From: an uncultured Clostridia bacterium
GTDB lineage: Bacteria > Bacillota > Clostridia > Oscillospirales > Oscillospiraceae
Length of the DNA: 12,297 nt
Reading direction: 5' to 3'
Assembly: GCA_937893605.1 (NCBI GenBank)
Contig: CALBGG010000007.1
Coordinates: forward strand, 1-12,297
The notes below the pieces were generated by a model. That model saw nothing but the letters and a program-made list of their open reading frames with translations. It did not search any database and was not told the origin of the DNA. This document shows positions 1 through 6,551 of this stretch, in pieces (position 1 is the first letter of the stretch; the number at the start of each line of letters is the position of its first letter). The translations under genes and the position numbers were made by a program.

Positions 1-113
1 CCGCTGACCTCGCCGATCTGAAGCGTGACGCTTCCGACCTTGGTGAGCTTATTCTCGTCGCAGAGCTTCTCGACTTCCTTTATGACGTAAAATACCGTTC
101 CAAGCTCATGCAT
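1..113 (-). CDS. hypA: Hydrogenase maturation nickel metallochaperone HypA (5' part, truncated by window edge)
   Basis: HypA delivers nickel, together with the GTPase HypB, to the large subunit of [NiFe] hydrogenases (and to urease in some bacteria) in the cytoplasm. Only the first 37 residues plus part of codon 38 are inside the window. They begin MHELGTVFYVIKEVEKLC and continue into a strand ending LQIGEVS. The opening Met-His-Glu is the family hallmark, with His2 the nickel ligand, and the 'V..VTLQIGEVS' segment matches the first strand of the HypA fold. The zinc-binding CxxC pairs would lie outside the window. The start at 113 is fixed by a GGAGGA ribosome site 7 nt upstream; the ATG at 120 hits a stop after four codons. 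It follows the flavin oxidoreductase by 20 bp, so the two are probably co-transcribed. The family call is confident; what follows on the left (hypB or others) cannot be seen. Confidence 0.88.
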   Translation of the reverse strand, partial: MHELGTVFYVIKEVEKLCDENKLTKVGSVTLQIGEVS

Positions 114-120
114 GGATCAT

Positions 121-126
121 TCCTCC
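121..126 (-). promoter_or_regulatory. Ribosome binding site of hypA
   Basis: GGAGGA on the minus strand, 7 nt before the ATG at 113. It selects the MHEL start over the out-of-frame ATG at 120. It lies in the 20-bp gap behind the oxidoreductase stop codon. Confidence 0.8.
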
Positions 127-133
127 GATGTGG

Positions 134-2863
134 TCACTTTGCGAATTTTTCCTTGAGATCCTTGATCTTGATCTTTATCGCGCGCTTTGCGGCGTATACG
201 CCGAGGGGCGGGATCTTGTCATCGGTGCTTACCATCTTGCTCGCCTCGGGGTGATCGCGGTGCAGGTGGATGGCGTCAAATTCGCATCTGGTCGTGCACA
301 GGCCGCAGCCGATGCACTTGTTCTGATCGACGATCGTCACGCCGCAGCCAAGGCAGCGGCTCGCTTCGGCCTTGACCTCGGCCTCGGTGAAGGTGACGCG
401 GTCGTTCTTCATGGTCTTTGCCTTGCGCGGATCGTGCTTTACCTCCTGACGCACGGGAGCGTCGAAGCAGTTGATGTCAATGACGACGTTATCTTTATCA
501 AGCTCGTAGAAATCGCGCGGGTTGCGGGCCAGAGTGAGGCTCTGTCCCTCGTGGACATAGCGGTGCAGGCTGATCGCGCCCTCGCGGCCGGCCGCTATCG
601 CGTCGATGGCAAACTTCGGACCGGTGTAGCAATCGCCGCCGACGAAAATGTCGCTCTGCGCGGTCTGGAGAGTTACGGGGTCGGCCATAGCGACGCCCTT
701 TGCGGCGGTCTTGAGCTCGCCGACATCCAGCTCGCCCCAGTCGATGGTCTGGCCGATAGCTCCGATGACGGAGTTGACTTTAATGGTCTTGAACTTGCCT
801 GTTCCGACGGGCTTTCTTCTGCCCTTCTCGTCGGGCTCGCCGAGCTCCATGAGCTCGACCTTCAGGCCGTTGACCTTGCCGGCAGCGGTACCTGTGATCT
901 CAACGGGAGCGTTGAGGTAGCAGAACTTCACGCCCTCCGCGATCGCCTCGGCGACCTCTTCCTTGTCCGCGGGCATCTCGTCCTCGGAGCGGCGGTAGAC
1001 TATGTATGCCTCCTCCGCGCCGAGACGGACTGCCGTGCGGACGACGTCCATTGCGACGTTGCCGCCGCCGATAACTGCGACCTTCTTGCCGATCTCGACC
1101 TTGTTGCCGAGGTTTACATCGCGCAGGAAGTCAACGCCGCCGTAAACGCCCTTGAGCTCCTCGCCGGGTATGTCGAGCTTTGCCGACTTCTGCGCTCCGA
1201 TGGCGACGAAGAATCCCTTGTAGCCCTGCTTGCGCAGCTCTTCGATGGTGATATCCTTGCCGACCTCAACGCCGCACTTGAACTTGACGCCCATCTTCTT
1301 GAGAACGTCTATCTCGGCGTTTATGACCTTGCGCTCGAGGCGGAAGGACGGGATACCGAGGGTCAGCATGCCGCCGGGAACCGGGTTGCGATCGAAAACG
1401 GTGACATTCGCGTAGCCCATCTCTGCCAGGTAGTAAGCGCAGCTCATGCCGGCAGGGCCTGCGCCGATGACGGCGATCTTCTCGACATAGTCGGTGTCGG
1501 GAGTCTTATGACGGCGCTTTTCGGGGATATAGCGTGTCTTCTCGCTCAGCTCCTTCTCGGCGATGAACTTCTTGATCTCGTCGATAGCCACGGCGCGGTC
1601 GAGCTGGCCGCGGGTGCAGGCGTCCTCGCAGCGGCGGTTGCAGATGCTGCCGCAGACTGCCGGGAACGGGTTATCCTGCTTTATGAGCTTGAGAGCGTCA
1701 AGATATCTGCCCTCACCGGCCATTTTGATATAGCCCTGAACGGCAATATGCGCGGGGCAGGCCGCCTTGCAGGGAGCGGTGCCGCTCTCATGGCAGTTTT
1801 TCTGATTATTGTTCTTGTAGTCGAGATCCCACATGTGCTCGCCCCAGTGGTTGTCATCGGGCAGCGGCTGCTTGGGATATACAACGGGTCCTTCCTTGGT
1901 GCAGAGCTTCTGTCCGAGCTTGGCGGCGCCTGCCGGGCAGACCTCAACGCACTTGCCGCAAGCCACGCACCTTTCCTTATCGACGTGCGCGCGGTATGCG
2001 GAGGCGGACATATTGGGGGTGTTAAAAAGCTGGGAGGTGCGCAGAGCAAAGCAGGAGCCGAGCGCACAGTTGCAGATGGCGAAGATCTTATTCTCGCCGT
2101 CGATGTTGGTTATCTGATGGACATAGCCGTTATCCTCGGCGCGCTGGAGGATGCGCATAGCCTCCTCATAGGTGATGTCGCGACCCTTGCCGGTCTCGAC
2201 GCAGTATCTTGCAAAGGTACCGACCGCTATGCACAGCTCCTCCTGCATCTCGCCGCAGCCCTCGCCCATAAGGCGCATCGCATTGCGGCAGGAGCAGTAG
2301 CCGACACCGAGCTGACCCTCGTACTTCTTGAGCCAGTGGGATATGTGCTCAACACTGACGGACTCGTTGGTCGCGGGAATGGCCTTCTCGACGGGGATGA
2401 CGTGCATGCCGATGCCGTTTCCTCCGGGAGGTACCATGGGAGTTATCTTCGTCAGCGGCAGGAATGCCATGCGCTCGAAGAACTTTGCTATCTGCGGATA
2501 CTTTTCCACCTGGGGGAGATTCATGTTCATAAGCTCCGCCGCGCCGGGAACGAAGATAGGCAGAACGTACTGGCGGCTGCCGTCGGGAGTATCGTAGTTA
2601 TACTCCAGAACGCCCTTCATCGCCAGATCGTCCAGCTTCTCACGGACATAGGATACGCTCTTGCCGATTTTCGCCGCGATCTTCTCCGGAGTCGTCGGCT
2701 TGCGAACGTCCATTGCCAACGCTACGTCCGCCTCATCGTCGGTGACGACGCATTCAAGGCCGTAGTATTCCGGGTCTGTCTCGGTGAGCTTCTCAAGTCC
2801 GAGCTTGTAGGGTATGCGGTCGGTCATTTTCTTTCCGAGCGCAATGATTTTTTCTCTTGCCAT
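134..2863 (-). CDS. Winged-helix / Fe-S / NADPH-FAD oxidoreductase (GltD-like), 909 aa
   Basis: A multidomain cytoplasmic electron-transfer flavoprotein. Seen in order: a helix-turn-helix-like segment (about 57-90, PEKIAAKIGKSVSYVREKL); a cysteine-rich region (YCSCR at 189-193, C203, C211, C221, ICNC at 263-266, C271); a 4Fe-4S motif (C299, C302, C305, C309); a GltD/DPYD-type N-domain (C365, C369, then C404, C408, C412, C416); an FAD-binding GAGPAG (467-472); an NAD(P)H-binding GGGNVA (599-604); a second FAD contact GGD (742-744); and a C-terminal 4Fe-4S motif (C850, C853, C856, C860) after CLGCG (837-841). The GltD-like core resembles the small subunit of glutamate synthase and NfnB, which move electrons between NAD(P)H, FAD and Fe-S clusters. 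No glutamate synthase large subunit is visible, so a ferredoxin or hydrogenase partner is more likely (inference). I start at 2863 because GGAAGGGG lies 7 nt upstream; the frame stays open to 2926 but that start has no ribosome site. Its own promoter precedes it and hypA follows by 20 bp. The physiological substrate is unknown. Confidence 0.85.
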   Translation of the reverse strand: MAREKIIALGKKMTDRIPYKLGLEKLTETDPEYYGLECVVTDDEADVALAMDVRKPTTPEKIAAKIGKSVSYVREKLDDLAMKGVLEYNYDTPDGSRQYVLPIFVPGAAELMNMNLPQVEKYPQIAKFFERMAFLPLTKITPMVPPGGNGIGMHVIPVEKAIPATNESVSVEHISHWLKKYEGQLGVGYCSCRNAMRLMGEGCGEMQEELCIAVGTFARYCVETGKGRDITYEEAMRILQRAEDNGYVHQITNIDGENKIFAICNCALGSCFALRTSQLFNTPNMSASAYRAHVDKERCVACGKCVEVCPAGAAKLGQKLCTKEGPVVYPKQPLPDDNHWGEHMWDLDYKNNNQKNCHESGTAPCKAACPAHIAVQGYIKMAGEGRYLDALKLIKQDNPFPAVCGSICNRRCEDACTRGQLDRAVAIDEIKKFIAEKELSEKTRYIPEKRRHKTPDTDYVEKIAVIGAGPAGMSCAYYLAEMGYANVTVFDRNPVPGGMLTLGIPSFRLERKVINAEIDVLKKMGVKFKCGVEVGKDITIEELRKQGYKGFFVAIGAQKSAKLDIPGEELKGVYGGVDFLRDVNLGNKVEIGKKVAVIGGGNVAMDVVRTAVRLGAEEAYIVYRRSEDEMPADKEEVAEAIAEGVKFCYLNAPVEITGTAAGKVNGLKVELMELGEPDEKGRRKPVGTGKFKTIKVNSVIGAIGQTIDWGELDVGELKTAAKGVAMADPVTLQTAQSDIFVGGDCYTGPKFAIDAIAAGREGAISLHRYVHEGQSLTLARNPRDFYELDKDNVVIDINCFDAPVRQEVKHDPRKAKTMKNDRVTFTEAEVKAEASRCLGCGVTIVDQNKCIGCGLCTTRCEFDAIHLHRDHPEASKMVSTDDKIPPLGVYAAKRAIKIKIKDLKEKFAK

Positions 2864-2870
2864 TATGTAT

Positions 2871-2878
2871 CCCCTTCC
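2871..2878 (-). promoter_or_regulatory. Ribosome binding site of the flavin oxidoreductase
   Basis: GGAAGGGG on the minus strand, 7 nt before the ATG at 2863. It makes MAREKI the start and leaves the 21 upstream in-frame codons as leader, most of which overlap the promoter. Confidence 0.7.
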
Positions 2879-2914
2879 ATATTGTTTATATTTTATAAAG
2901 TCAGGTCTTTTTTC

Positions 2915-2944
2915 AGTATACCACATTTATCTATGTGAACACAA
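2915..2944 (-). promoter_or_regulatory. Sigma-A promoter with extended -10 for the oxidoreductase-hypA operon
   Basis: On the minus strand TATACT (2920-2915) is preceded by TGG, giving an extended -10 of the TGnTATAAT type. A weak -35, TTGTGT (2944-2939), lies 18 bp upstream. Initiation would fall near 2908, leaving a leader of about 45 nt. The extended -10 compensates for the poor -35. Found by eye. Confidence 0.5.
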
Positions 2945-2976
2945 CACGAAATTGTCAGGATTTTTACAATTTTGTG
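2945..2976 (-). repeat. Inverted repeat between the EFR1 gene and the oxidoreductase promoter
   Basis: The arms cacgaaattgt (2945-2955) and acaattttgtg (2966-2976) pair at ten of eleven positions around a 10-nt loop. The repeat starts 3 nt after the EFR1 stop codon and ends exactly against the -35 of the next promoter. It could be a weak terminator for the upstream operon (the stem is AT-rich and only TTGTGTT follows) or an operator for the downstream one. The sequence does not decide between them. Confidence 0.45.
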
Positions 2977-2979
2977 CTC

Positions 2980-3723
2980 TTACAGATAAAACTTATCCTC
3001 CTTGCGCTCGGAGCAGAGCTTTTTGAGCATGAGGTGAGCAGCCAGACGCATGGGTGCCGGAACCTTGCGAGACTCGGTCGAGCACATTGCGACGCATCTC
3101 ATGCAGCTTATGCACTTCGTCGGTACGGTTCTCATGTGCTTGCCCTTTATCGCGCCAGCGGGGCAGTATTTTTCGCATATTCCGCAGCCGATGCACTCCT
3201 TCGATGCGACAGGGTACAAAGGCAGGCTCGCGCTTTTTTTCTTGGCGTAGCCGGGATCGCCGGGCATTTTGACGGGGTTGAAGCTGTCCATGGCCTTGAG
3301 CTTTTCTATAAACTCGTGGATCTTCGCCTTATCGGCAGCGTCGGGACGGCCGGCGCCGAACTCGGGGTCGATGGAATGCGGAGCTACTATCTCGCAGCCG
3401 GCTACGGTCACAAAGCCGCATTTTGCGGCGAGGTCGCTCATCTCGAGCAGAGCGTCGTCCACCGCACGGTTGCCGTAAACGGCGACGGGCACGCAGGGGG
3501 TCTTATCGCCCGTTATGATCTTCATACGATCGTACATGGGCTTCGGGATCCTTCCGCCGTAGACCGGGATGCAGAAGAACGTGAGCGTATCGTGGTCTAT
3601 TGCCGTGTTCATGCTCGGAGTGGTCAGCTCCTGCATGGGAGCGTCGCCAAGCTCCTTGCTGATGATGTCCGCAACGGCTTTCGTGCCGCCGCAGGGACTG
3701 AAGTAGAAAATCGCGTATTTCAT
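2980..3723 (-). CDS. EFR1-family flavodoxin/ferredoxin fusion protein, 247 aa
   Basis: A soluble electron carrier that fuses an FMN-binding flavodoxin-like domain to a two-cluster bacterial ferredoxin. The N-terminus MKYAIFYFSPCGGTKAVADI has the strand-loop-helix of a flavodoxin phosphate loop (SPCGGT, 9-14). VPVAVYGNRAVDDAL (78-92) is the second conserved block of this family. The C-terminal part carries two 4Fe-4S motifs: C177, C180, C183, C187 followed by P188; and C204, C207, C210, C214. The length is normal for the family, which is common in gut Clostridia. The start at 3723 has AAAGGGG about 7 nt upstream. The gene lies 47 bp behind the beta-propeller gene and just before the oxidoreductase operon, so it could exchange electrons with that flavoprotein (inference). 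Family call is firm; partner unknown. Confidence 0.88.
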   Translation of the reverse strand: MKYAIFYFSPCGGTKAVADIISKELGDAPMQELTTPSMNTAIDHDTLTFFCIPVYGGRIPKPMYDRMKIITGDKTPCVPVAVYGNRAVDDALLEMSDLAAKCGFVTVAGCEIVAPHSIDPEFGAGRPDAADKAKIHEFIEKLKAMDSFNPVKMPGDPGYAKKKSASLPLYPVASKECIGCGICEKYCPAGAIKGKHMRTVPTKCISCMRCVAMCSTESRKVPAPMRLAAHLMLKKLCSERKEDKFYL

Positions 3724-3750
3724 TGTCTTTCCCCTTTCCTTTTCCTCTAT

Positions 3751-3768
3751 GCAAATTGTTTAATTTGC
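3751..3768 (-). repeat. Perfect AT-rich hairpin between the beta-propeller and EFR1 genes
   Basis: GCAAATT (3751-3757) and AATTTGC (3762-3768) form a perfect 7-bp stem with a 4-nt loop inside the 47-bp intergenic gap. No T-run follows on the minus strand, so it is a poor terminator in the direction of the flanking genes. It may be an mRNA processing or stability element, or chance. Confidence 0.35.
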
Positions 3769-3770
3769 TT

Positions 3771-5495
3771 TTAACCCACCTGTATGCAATAGGTGCACAT
3801 CGCACGCGTGCCGACGACGGCGTAATTCCCGTACATCGCCGGTGAAGCCTCGATATTGCCGCCGAGGTTCATGTAATCGAGCTGCTCGCCCGTTTTTCCG
3901 TCTATCAGGAACATGTTGAAGCCGGAGTTGCAGTATAGCAGATAGCCGTTGCCGTCGGCATCATAAAAGTCCACGGGCGAGCTCCAGCTGTACATCGAAG
4001 TTTCCTTCTCCCAGACCTTCTCGCCGCTTTCCTTTTTAAGTGCGACCAGCGTTCCGGAGCTTGCGCCCGGAGTTCGCGCTACGGGGACGAATATCATGTC
4101 CGAGAGCTTATTCTTACCGACCGCGATCGTGCCCTGCACGCCGCCTGAGAGATCCTGCGCGGTATAGCAGGTATAGTCGGTGCGCCAGACTATCTCGCCC
4201 GTCTCTGCATCGATCTTGAATACAGGTATAACGGCGGTCGAATACGAGCGCCAGCCGTAATGGAACGAGGTGCTTATGTAGATATAAGGGTGCCCGTCTT
4301 CGATATCGACGACAGGAGAGCAGTTTGTATCGTCAAGGACATCCTGCGCCCAAACAAGCTTGAGAGTGTTTAGATCAAGGCACATGAGGTTGCCGCCGTT
4401 GTCGGCAAGGAAGATGTAATTGTTGATTATCGCGGCCGAGGACTCGACGCCGAGCCAGTACTGACTGCCGCTGCGAGTGCTGTCGTACTTCCATTTTACG
4501 ATATTGTCCGGGGCGACGGACAGCTCGCCCGTCTGCTCGTTATATTTCGTATTGAGATGGATGATGTAGAGTATGCCGTTTTCGCCGGGATATATGAGCT
4601 GGTCGGTCTCCGCGCTGACCAAAGGCGATGAATCAAACATGTGCCAGTTGCGGTTTGCAAACGTCTCGTTTTGCCCGAACTCGAACATGACGGAGTTGTC
4701 GATAAGGTTTACTATCTTTACGCGGGATTTGCCGTTTATGCTGTCAACGCCCGAGCCGACATAGAGTATGGGGTAGCCTCGCGGATCGAGCGAGCCCGCA
4801 CCCTTGTAGTTAAAGCCGAGGTTCAGCGGCTCGCGCGTGTATTCCCCGCTCGTGAGCTCATAGAAATAAACATGTCCGTCAAGCGTCGCGTATATGACCT
4901 CGACGAGCTCGGCTTTCTCGCGCGCCCAGTCGTACATTGCGCTCATATTTTTGCGCGTTGCTTCGGGCCACTTGACGATAAGAGGCTGCCCTGTCCATCC
5001 GCTTCCGGACCAGTAGATACCGTCGGTATCGCTCAGTCCGCTTGTCGACTTTGACCAGAGCTTCGTGAGCGTTTTGCTGCCGACCTCCGCCGTACCGTAG
5101 GCAGCGCCCGTTCGGTAATTGTCTCCGCGGAAGGTAATGACGCCCTCAAGCTCGCTATATTTCTCCGGTAGGTCGAAGTCTATCACATAATCGCTCTCGT
5201 ATTCCTCGACGATCTCGCCGTCGACCATTATGTCCGTTTTTGAGATAAGTCTTTCCGGCTCTGTTCCGTCAACGGAATGGGGCTTGAAGTCCGGCAGGCC
5301 GACGGGAGTGGGCGTAGGCTCTGGAGTGGGCGTAGGCGTGGGCGCCACGGTCGCAACAGGGCTCTCGAACGCCTCACCCAGGCTCTTATTGGCCTTGACG
5401 CCGCGAATGACGATAAGCACCAGCAGCACCAGAAGCGCGGCAAGTATGACAGCCCCGATCACGGTCTTTGCGGTAGTTTTCTTTCTCTCATCCAT
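3771..5495 (-). CDS. Membrane-anchored PQQ-type beta-propeller protein, 574 aa
   Basis: A probable extracytoplasmic beta-propeller of unknown ligand. Residues 1-10 are charged, 11-32 form one hydrophobic signal-anchor helix, and 47-66 are a Thr/Pro linker (TPTPTPEPTPTPV), followed by the propeller. Propeller blades are visible as repeats of the form 'G.L.ALd..tGe..W': residues 368-385, 426-441 and 481-496, with a family-like FRGDNYRTG at 122-130. Such domains are annotated as PQQ-binding-like, but I see no quinoprotein dehydrogenase active-site signature, so a binding or scaffold role is more likely than an enzyme. I choose the ATG at 5495 because AGGGTGG lies 8 nt upstream; an in-frame GTG at 5507 lies inside that ribosome site. 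The rhomboid-fold gene ends 21 bp upstream, so they probably share an mRNA. Confidence 0.82.
   Translation of the reverse strand: MDERKKTTAKTVIGAVILAALLVLLVLIVIRGVKANKSLGEAFESPVATVAPTPTPTPEPTPTPVGLPDFKPHSVDGTEPERLISKTDIMVDGEIVEEYESDYVIDFDLPEKYSELEGVITFRGDNYRTGAAYGTAEVGSKTLTKLWSKSTSGLSDTDGIYWSGSGWTGQPLIVKWPEATRKNMSAMYDWAREKAELVEVIYATLDGHVYFYELTSGEYTREPLNLGFNYKGAGSLDPRGYPILYVGSGVDSINGKSRVKIVNLIDNSVMFEFGQNETFANRNWHMFDSSPLVSAETDQLIYPGENGILYIIHLNTKYNEQTGELSVAPDNIVKWKYDSTRSGSQYWLGVESSAAIINNYIFLADNGGNLMCLDLNTLKLVWAQDVLDDTNCSPVVDIEDGHPYIYISTSFHYGWRSYSTAVIPVFKIDAETGEIVWRTDYTCYTAQDLSGGVQGTIAVGKNKLSDMIFVPVARTPGASSGTLVALKKESGEKVWEKETSMYSWSSPVDFYDADGNGYLLYCNSGFNMFLIDGKTGEQLDYMNLGGNIEASPAMYGNYAVVGTRAMCTYCIQVG
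5305..5340 (-). repeat. 18-bp tandem repeat encoding the Thr/Pro linker
   Basis: Two 18-bp units, ggagtgggcgtaggctct (5305-5322) and ggagtgggcgtaggcgtg (5323-5340) on the plus strand, share their first 15 bases. They encode the TPTP linker between the membrane anchor and the beta-propeller. Such repeats can change length by slippage in frame. Confidence 0.7.
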
Positions 5496-5503
5496 ATTCT
5501 TAT

Positions 5504-5510
5504 CCACCCT
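5504..5510 (-). promoter_or_regulatory. Ribosome binding site of the beta-propeller gene
   Basis: AGGGTGG on the minus strand, 8 nt before the ATG at 5495. It overlaps the alternative GTG at 5507 and therefore favours the ATG start. Confidence 0.6.
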
Positions 5511-5516
5511 GTGTGC

Positions 5517-6362
5517 TTATTCAGTGAAATGAACGTGGTTGTTTATATGATCCTGGCAGAAGCAGTGATAGCCGGCGCACTTGGAGCAGTAGCGGAACTC
5601 AAGGTTCGGGAAATCCTTATCCGTTCTGCCGCAGACGCAGCACTTGTAGTTATAATCCTTCCGGCGCTGCTCGTGTTTTATTTTCTGCTTCTCTCGGTTA
5701 AAGTTTACCGTTGTCTTGCGGTAGCGCGTTGCGCCCGAAGAGATGGACGAAATGAGATCCGATCCGAAGAAGATGAGGTAGTTGAGCATCGCTATCAGCG
5801 GCAGGAGATTGAACGGGAATTTTGTCGCGAGCATCTCGAAGATGAAAAACGCTGCGTTTATATAAGCAAGCCATTTGATCTTCACGGGGATGATGAACAT
5901 GAACAGCACCTGAGTGTTCGGATAAAGCGTCGCAAATGAGAAGAACATCGACAGATAGATGTAATAAGTTCCGATAGCTGCCGACTGCCCGGTGATGAGA
6001 TATATCACCATGCCGTAGATGATGGTAAGTATGACGCCGGAGAAGATGAAAATATTAAATCTTGCCGTGCCCCACTCGCGCTCGAGCGTGCTGCCGATCC
6101 AGTAGTAAAAATAGAAAAACAGCAGCGCCCACATGCTAAGATCCTGCGGTATGAACATGAATGTTATGAGCCGCCAGACCTGGCCTTTCAGTATGAGCTC
6201 GGGCGAAAACGCAAAGTAGCTCAAAAGCGTTTTGCTGCTGTCCATAATGCTCAAAAGCCAGACGGCAAGGCTTACAACGACGATGTACAGCATGAGGTTG
6301 GGTATACCGAATCTCGGATGCCTGTAGCAGAACATGTCGATCTTTTTGTTGAGTTTTTTCAT
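5517..6362 (-). CDS. Rhomboid-fold membrane protein without catalytic dyad, C-terminal zinc-ribbon-like tail, 281 aa
   Basis: A polytopic membrane protein with several hydrophobic helices between about 22 and 202. Rhomboid hallmarks are GQVWRLITFMFIP (60-72), IGSTLEREWGTARF (89-102) and a LYPN....FIIPVKIKWL stretch (146-165) that resembles the region after the catalytic serine. The GxSG motif of active rhomboid proteases is replaced by G131-T-Y-Y134, and there is no histidine anywhere between residues 16 and 229, so the Ser-His dyad is absent. It is probably a pseudoprotease, like derlins or iRhoms in fold logic (inference). The cytosolic tail (about 203-281) is basic and then Cys/His-rich: C241, C244, C259, C262, C267, C269, H272, H276, H278, suggesting one or two zinc sites. 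The start has AAAGGA 7 nt upstream. It is the first gene of the minus-strand group and is followed after 21 bp by the beta-propeller gene. Databases may label it rhomboid family intramembrane serine protease. Confidence 0.75.
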   Translation of the reverse strand: MKKLNKKIDMFCYRHPRFGIPNLMLYIVVVSLAVWLLSIMDSSKTLLSYFAFSPELILKGQVWRLITFMFIPQDLSMWALLFFYFYYWIGSTLEREWGTARFNIFIFSGVILTIIYGMVIYLITGQSAAIGTYYIYLSMFFSFATLYPNTQVLFMFIIPVKIKWLAYINAAFFIFEMLATKFPFNLLPLIAMLNYLIFFGSDLISSISSGATRYRKTTVNFNREKQKIKHEQRRKDYNYKCCVCGRTDKDFPNLEFRYCSKCAGYHCFCQDHINNHVHFTE

Positions 6363-6419
6363 ATTGCTTTCCTTTCGCAGGACATAGTTATGGATAATAT
6401 CTATAGTATGCTACTTTGC

Positions 6420-6448
6420 ATCTTACATCCAAATCGTTATATTGTCCA
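6420..6448 (-). promoter_or_regulatory. Putative sigma-A promoter of the rhomboid-fold gene group
   Basis: On the minus strand TGGACA (6448-6443, five of six to TTGACA) is followed after 17 bp by TAAGAT (6425-6420, four of six to TATAAT). It lies about 58 bp before the ATG at 6362, divergent from the rlmB promoter. A competing -10, TACTAT (6408-6403), has a weaker -35. Confidence 0.4.
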
Positions 6449-6479
6449 CAAAAAATTTGTCGCAGGTAAAACTTTTCCC

Positions 6480-6508
6480 TTTAAACTTCTGCAAGGATAT
6501 GTTAGAAT
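6480..6508 (+). promoter_or_regulatory. Sigma-A promoter with extended -10 for rlmB
   Basis: TTTAAA (6480-6485), a 17-bp spacer, then TAGAAT (6503-6508, five of six) preceded by TGT, i.e. an extended -10. The predicted start near 6515 gives a leader of about 37 nt before the ATG at 6552. It would also serve the gene at 7330. Confidence 0.55.
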
Positions 6509-6541
6509 GTATTTTGTATTATTATCTGCAAATATGAGCAC

Positions 6542-6547
6542 AGGTGA
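6542..6547 (+). promoter_or_regulatory. Ribosome binding site of rlmB
   Basis: AGGTGA 4 nt before the ATG at 6552. The alternative in-frame ATG at 6534 has no Shine-Dalgarno match, and more upstream starts (to 6318) precede the promoter, so 6552 is chosen. Confidence 0.65.
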
Positions 6548-6551
6548 AAAG

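Noticed and set aside
128..2938. A 936-codon open frame on the plus strand opposite the flavin oxidoreductase gene
   Set aside because: It is an antisense shadow in register with a real GC-rich gene. The product is low-complexity Ala/Leu/Asp/Val-rich with no motif, while the minus strand encodes clear Fe-S and FAD motifs.
2935..3774. A 279-codon plus-strand frame opposite the EFR1 gene
   Set aside because: The opposite strand encodes a complete flavodoxin/ferredoxin protein with all eight cluster cysteines; this frame has no recognisable domain.
5305..5340. Possible CRISPR-like or mobile repeat
   Set aside because: It is an in-frame two-unit tandem repeat that encodes a Thr/Pro linker; there are no spacers and no flanking cas or transposase genes.
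6318..6551. An N-terminal extension of RlmB starting at 6318
   Set aside because: It would overlap the divergent gene's start and both promoters, and it is unlike the family N-terminus. The ribosome site supports 6552.
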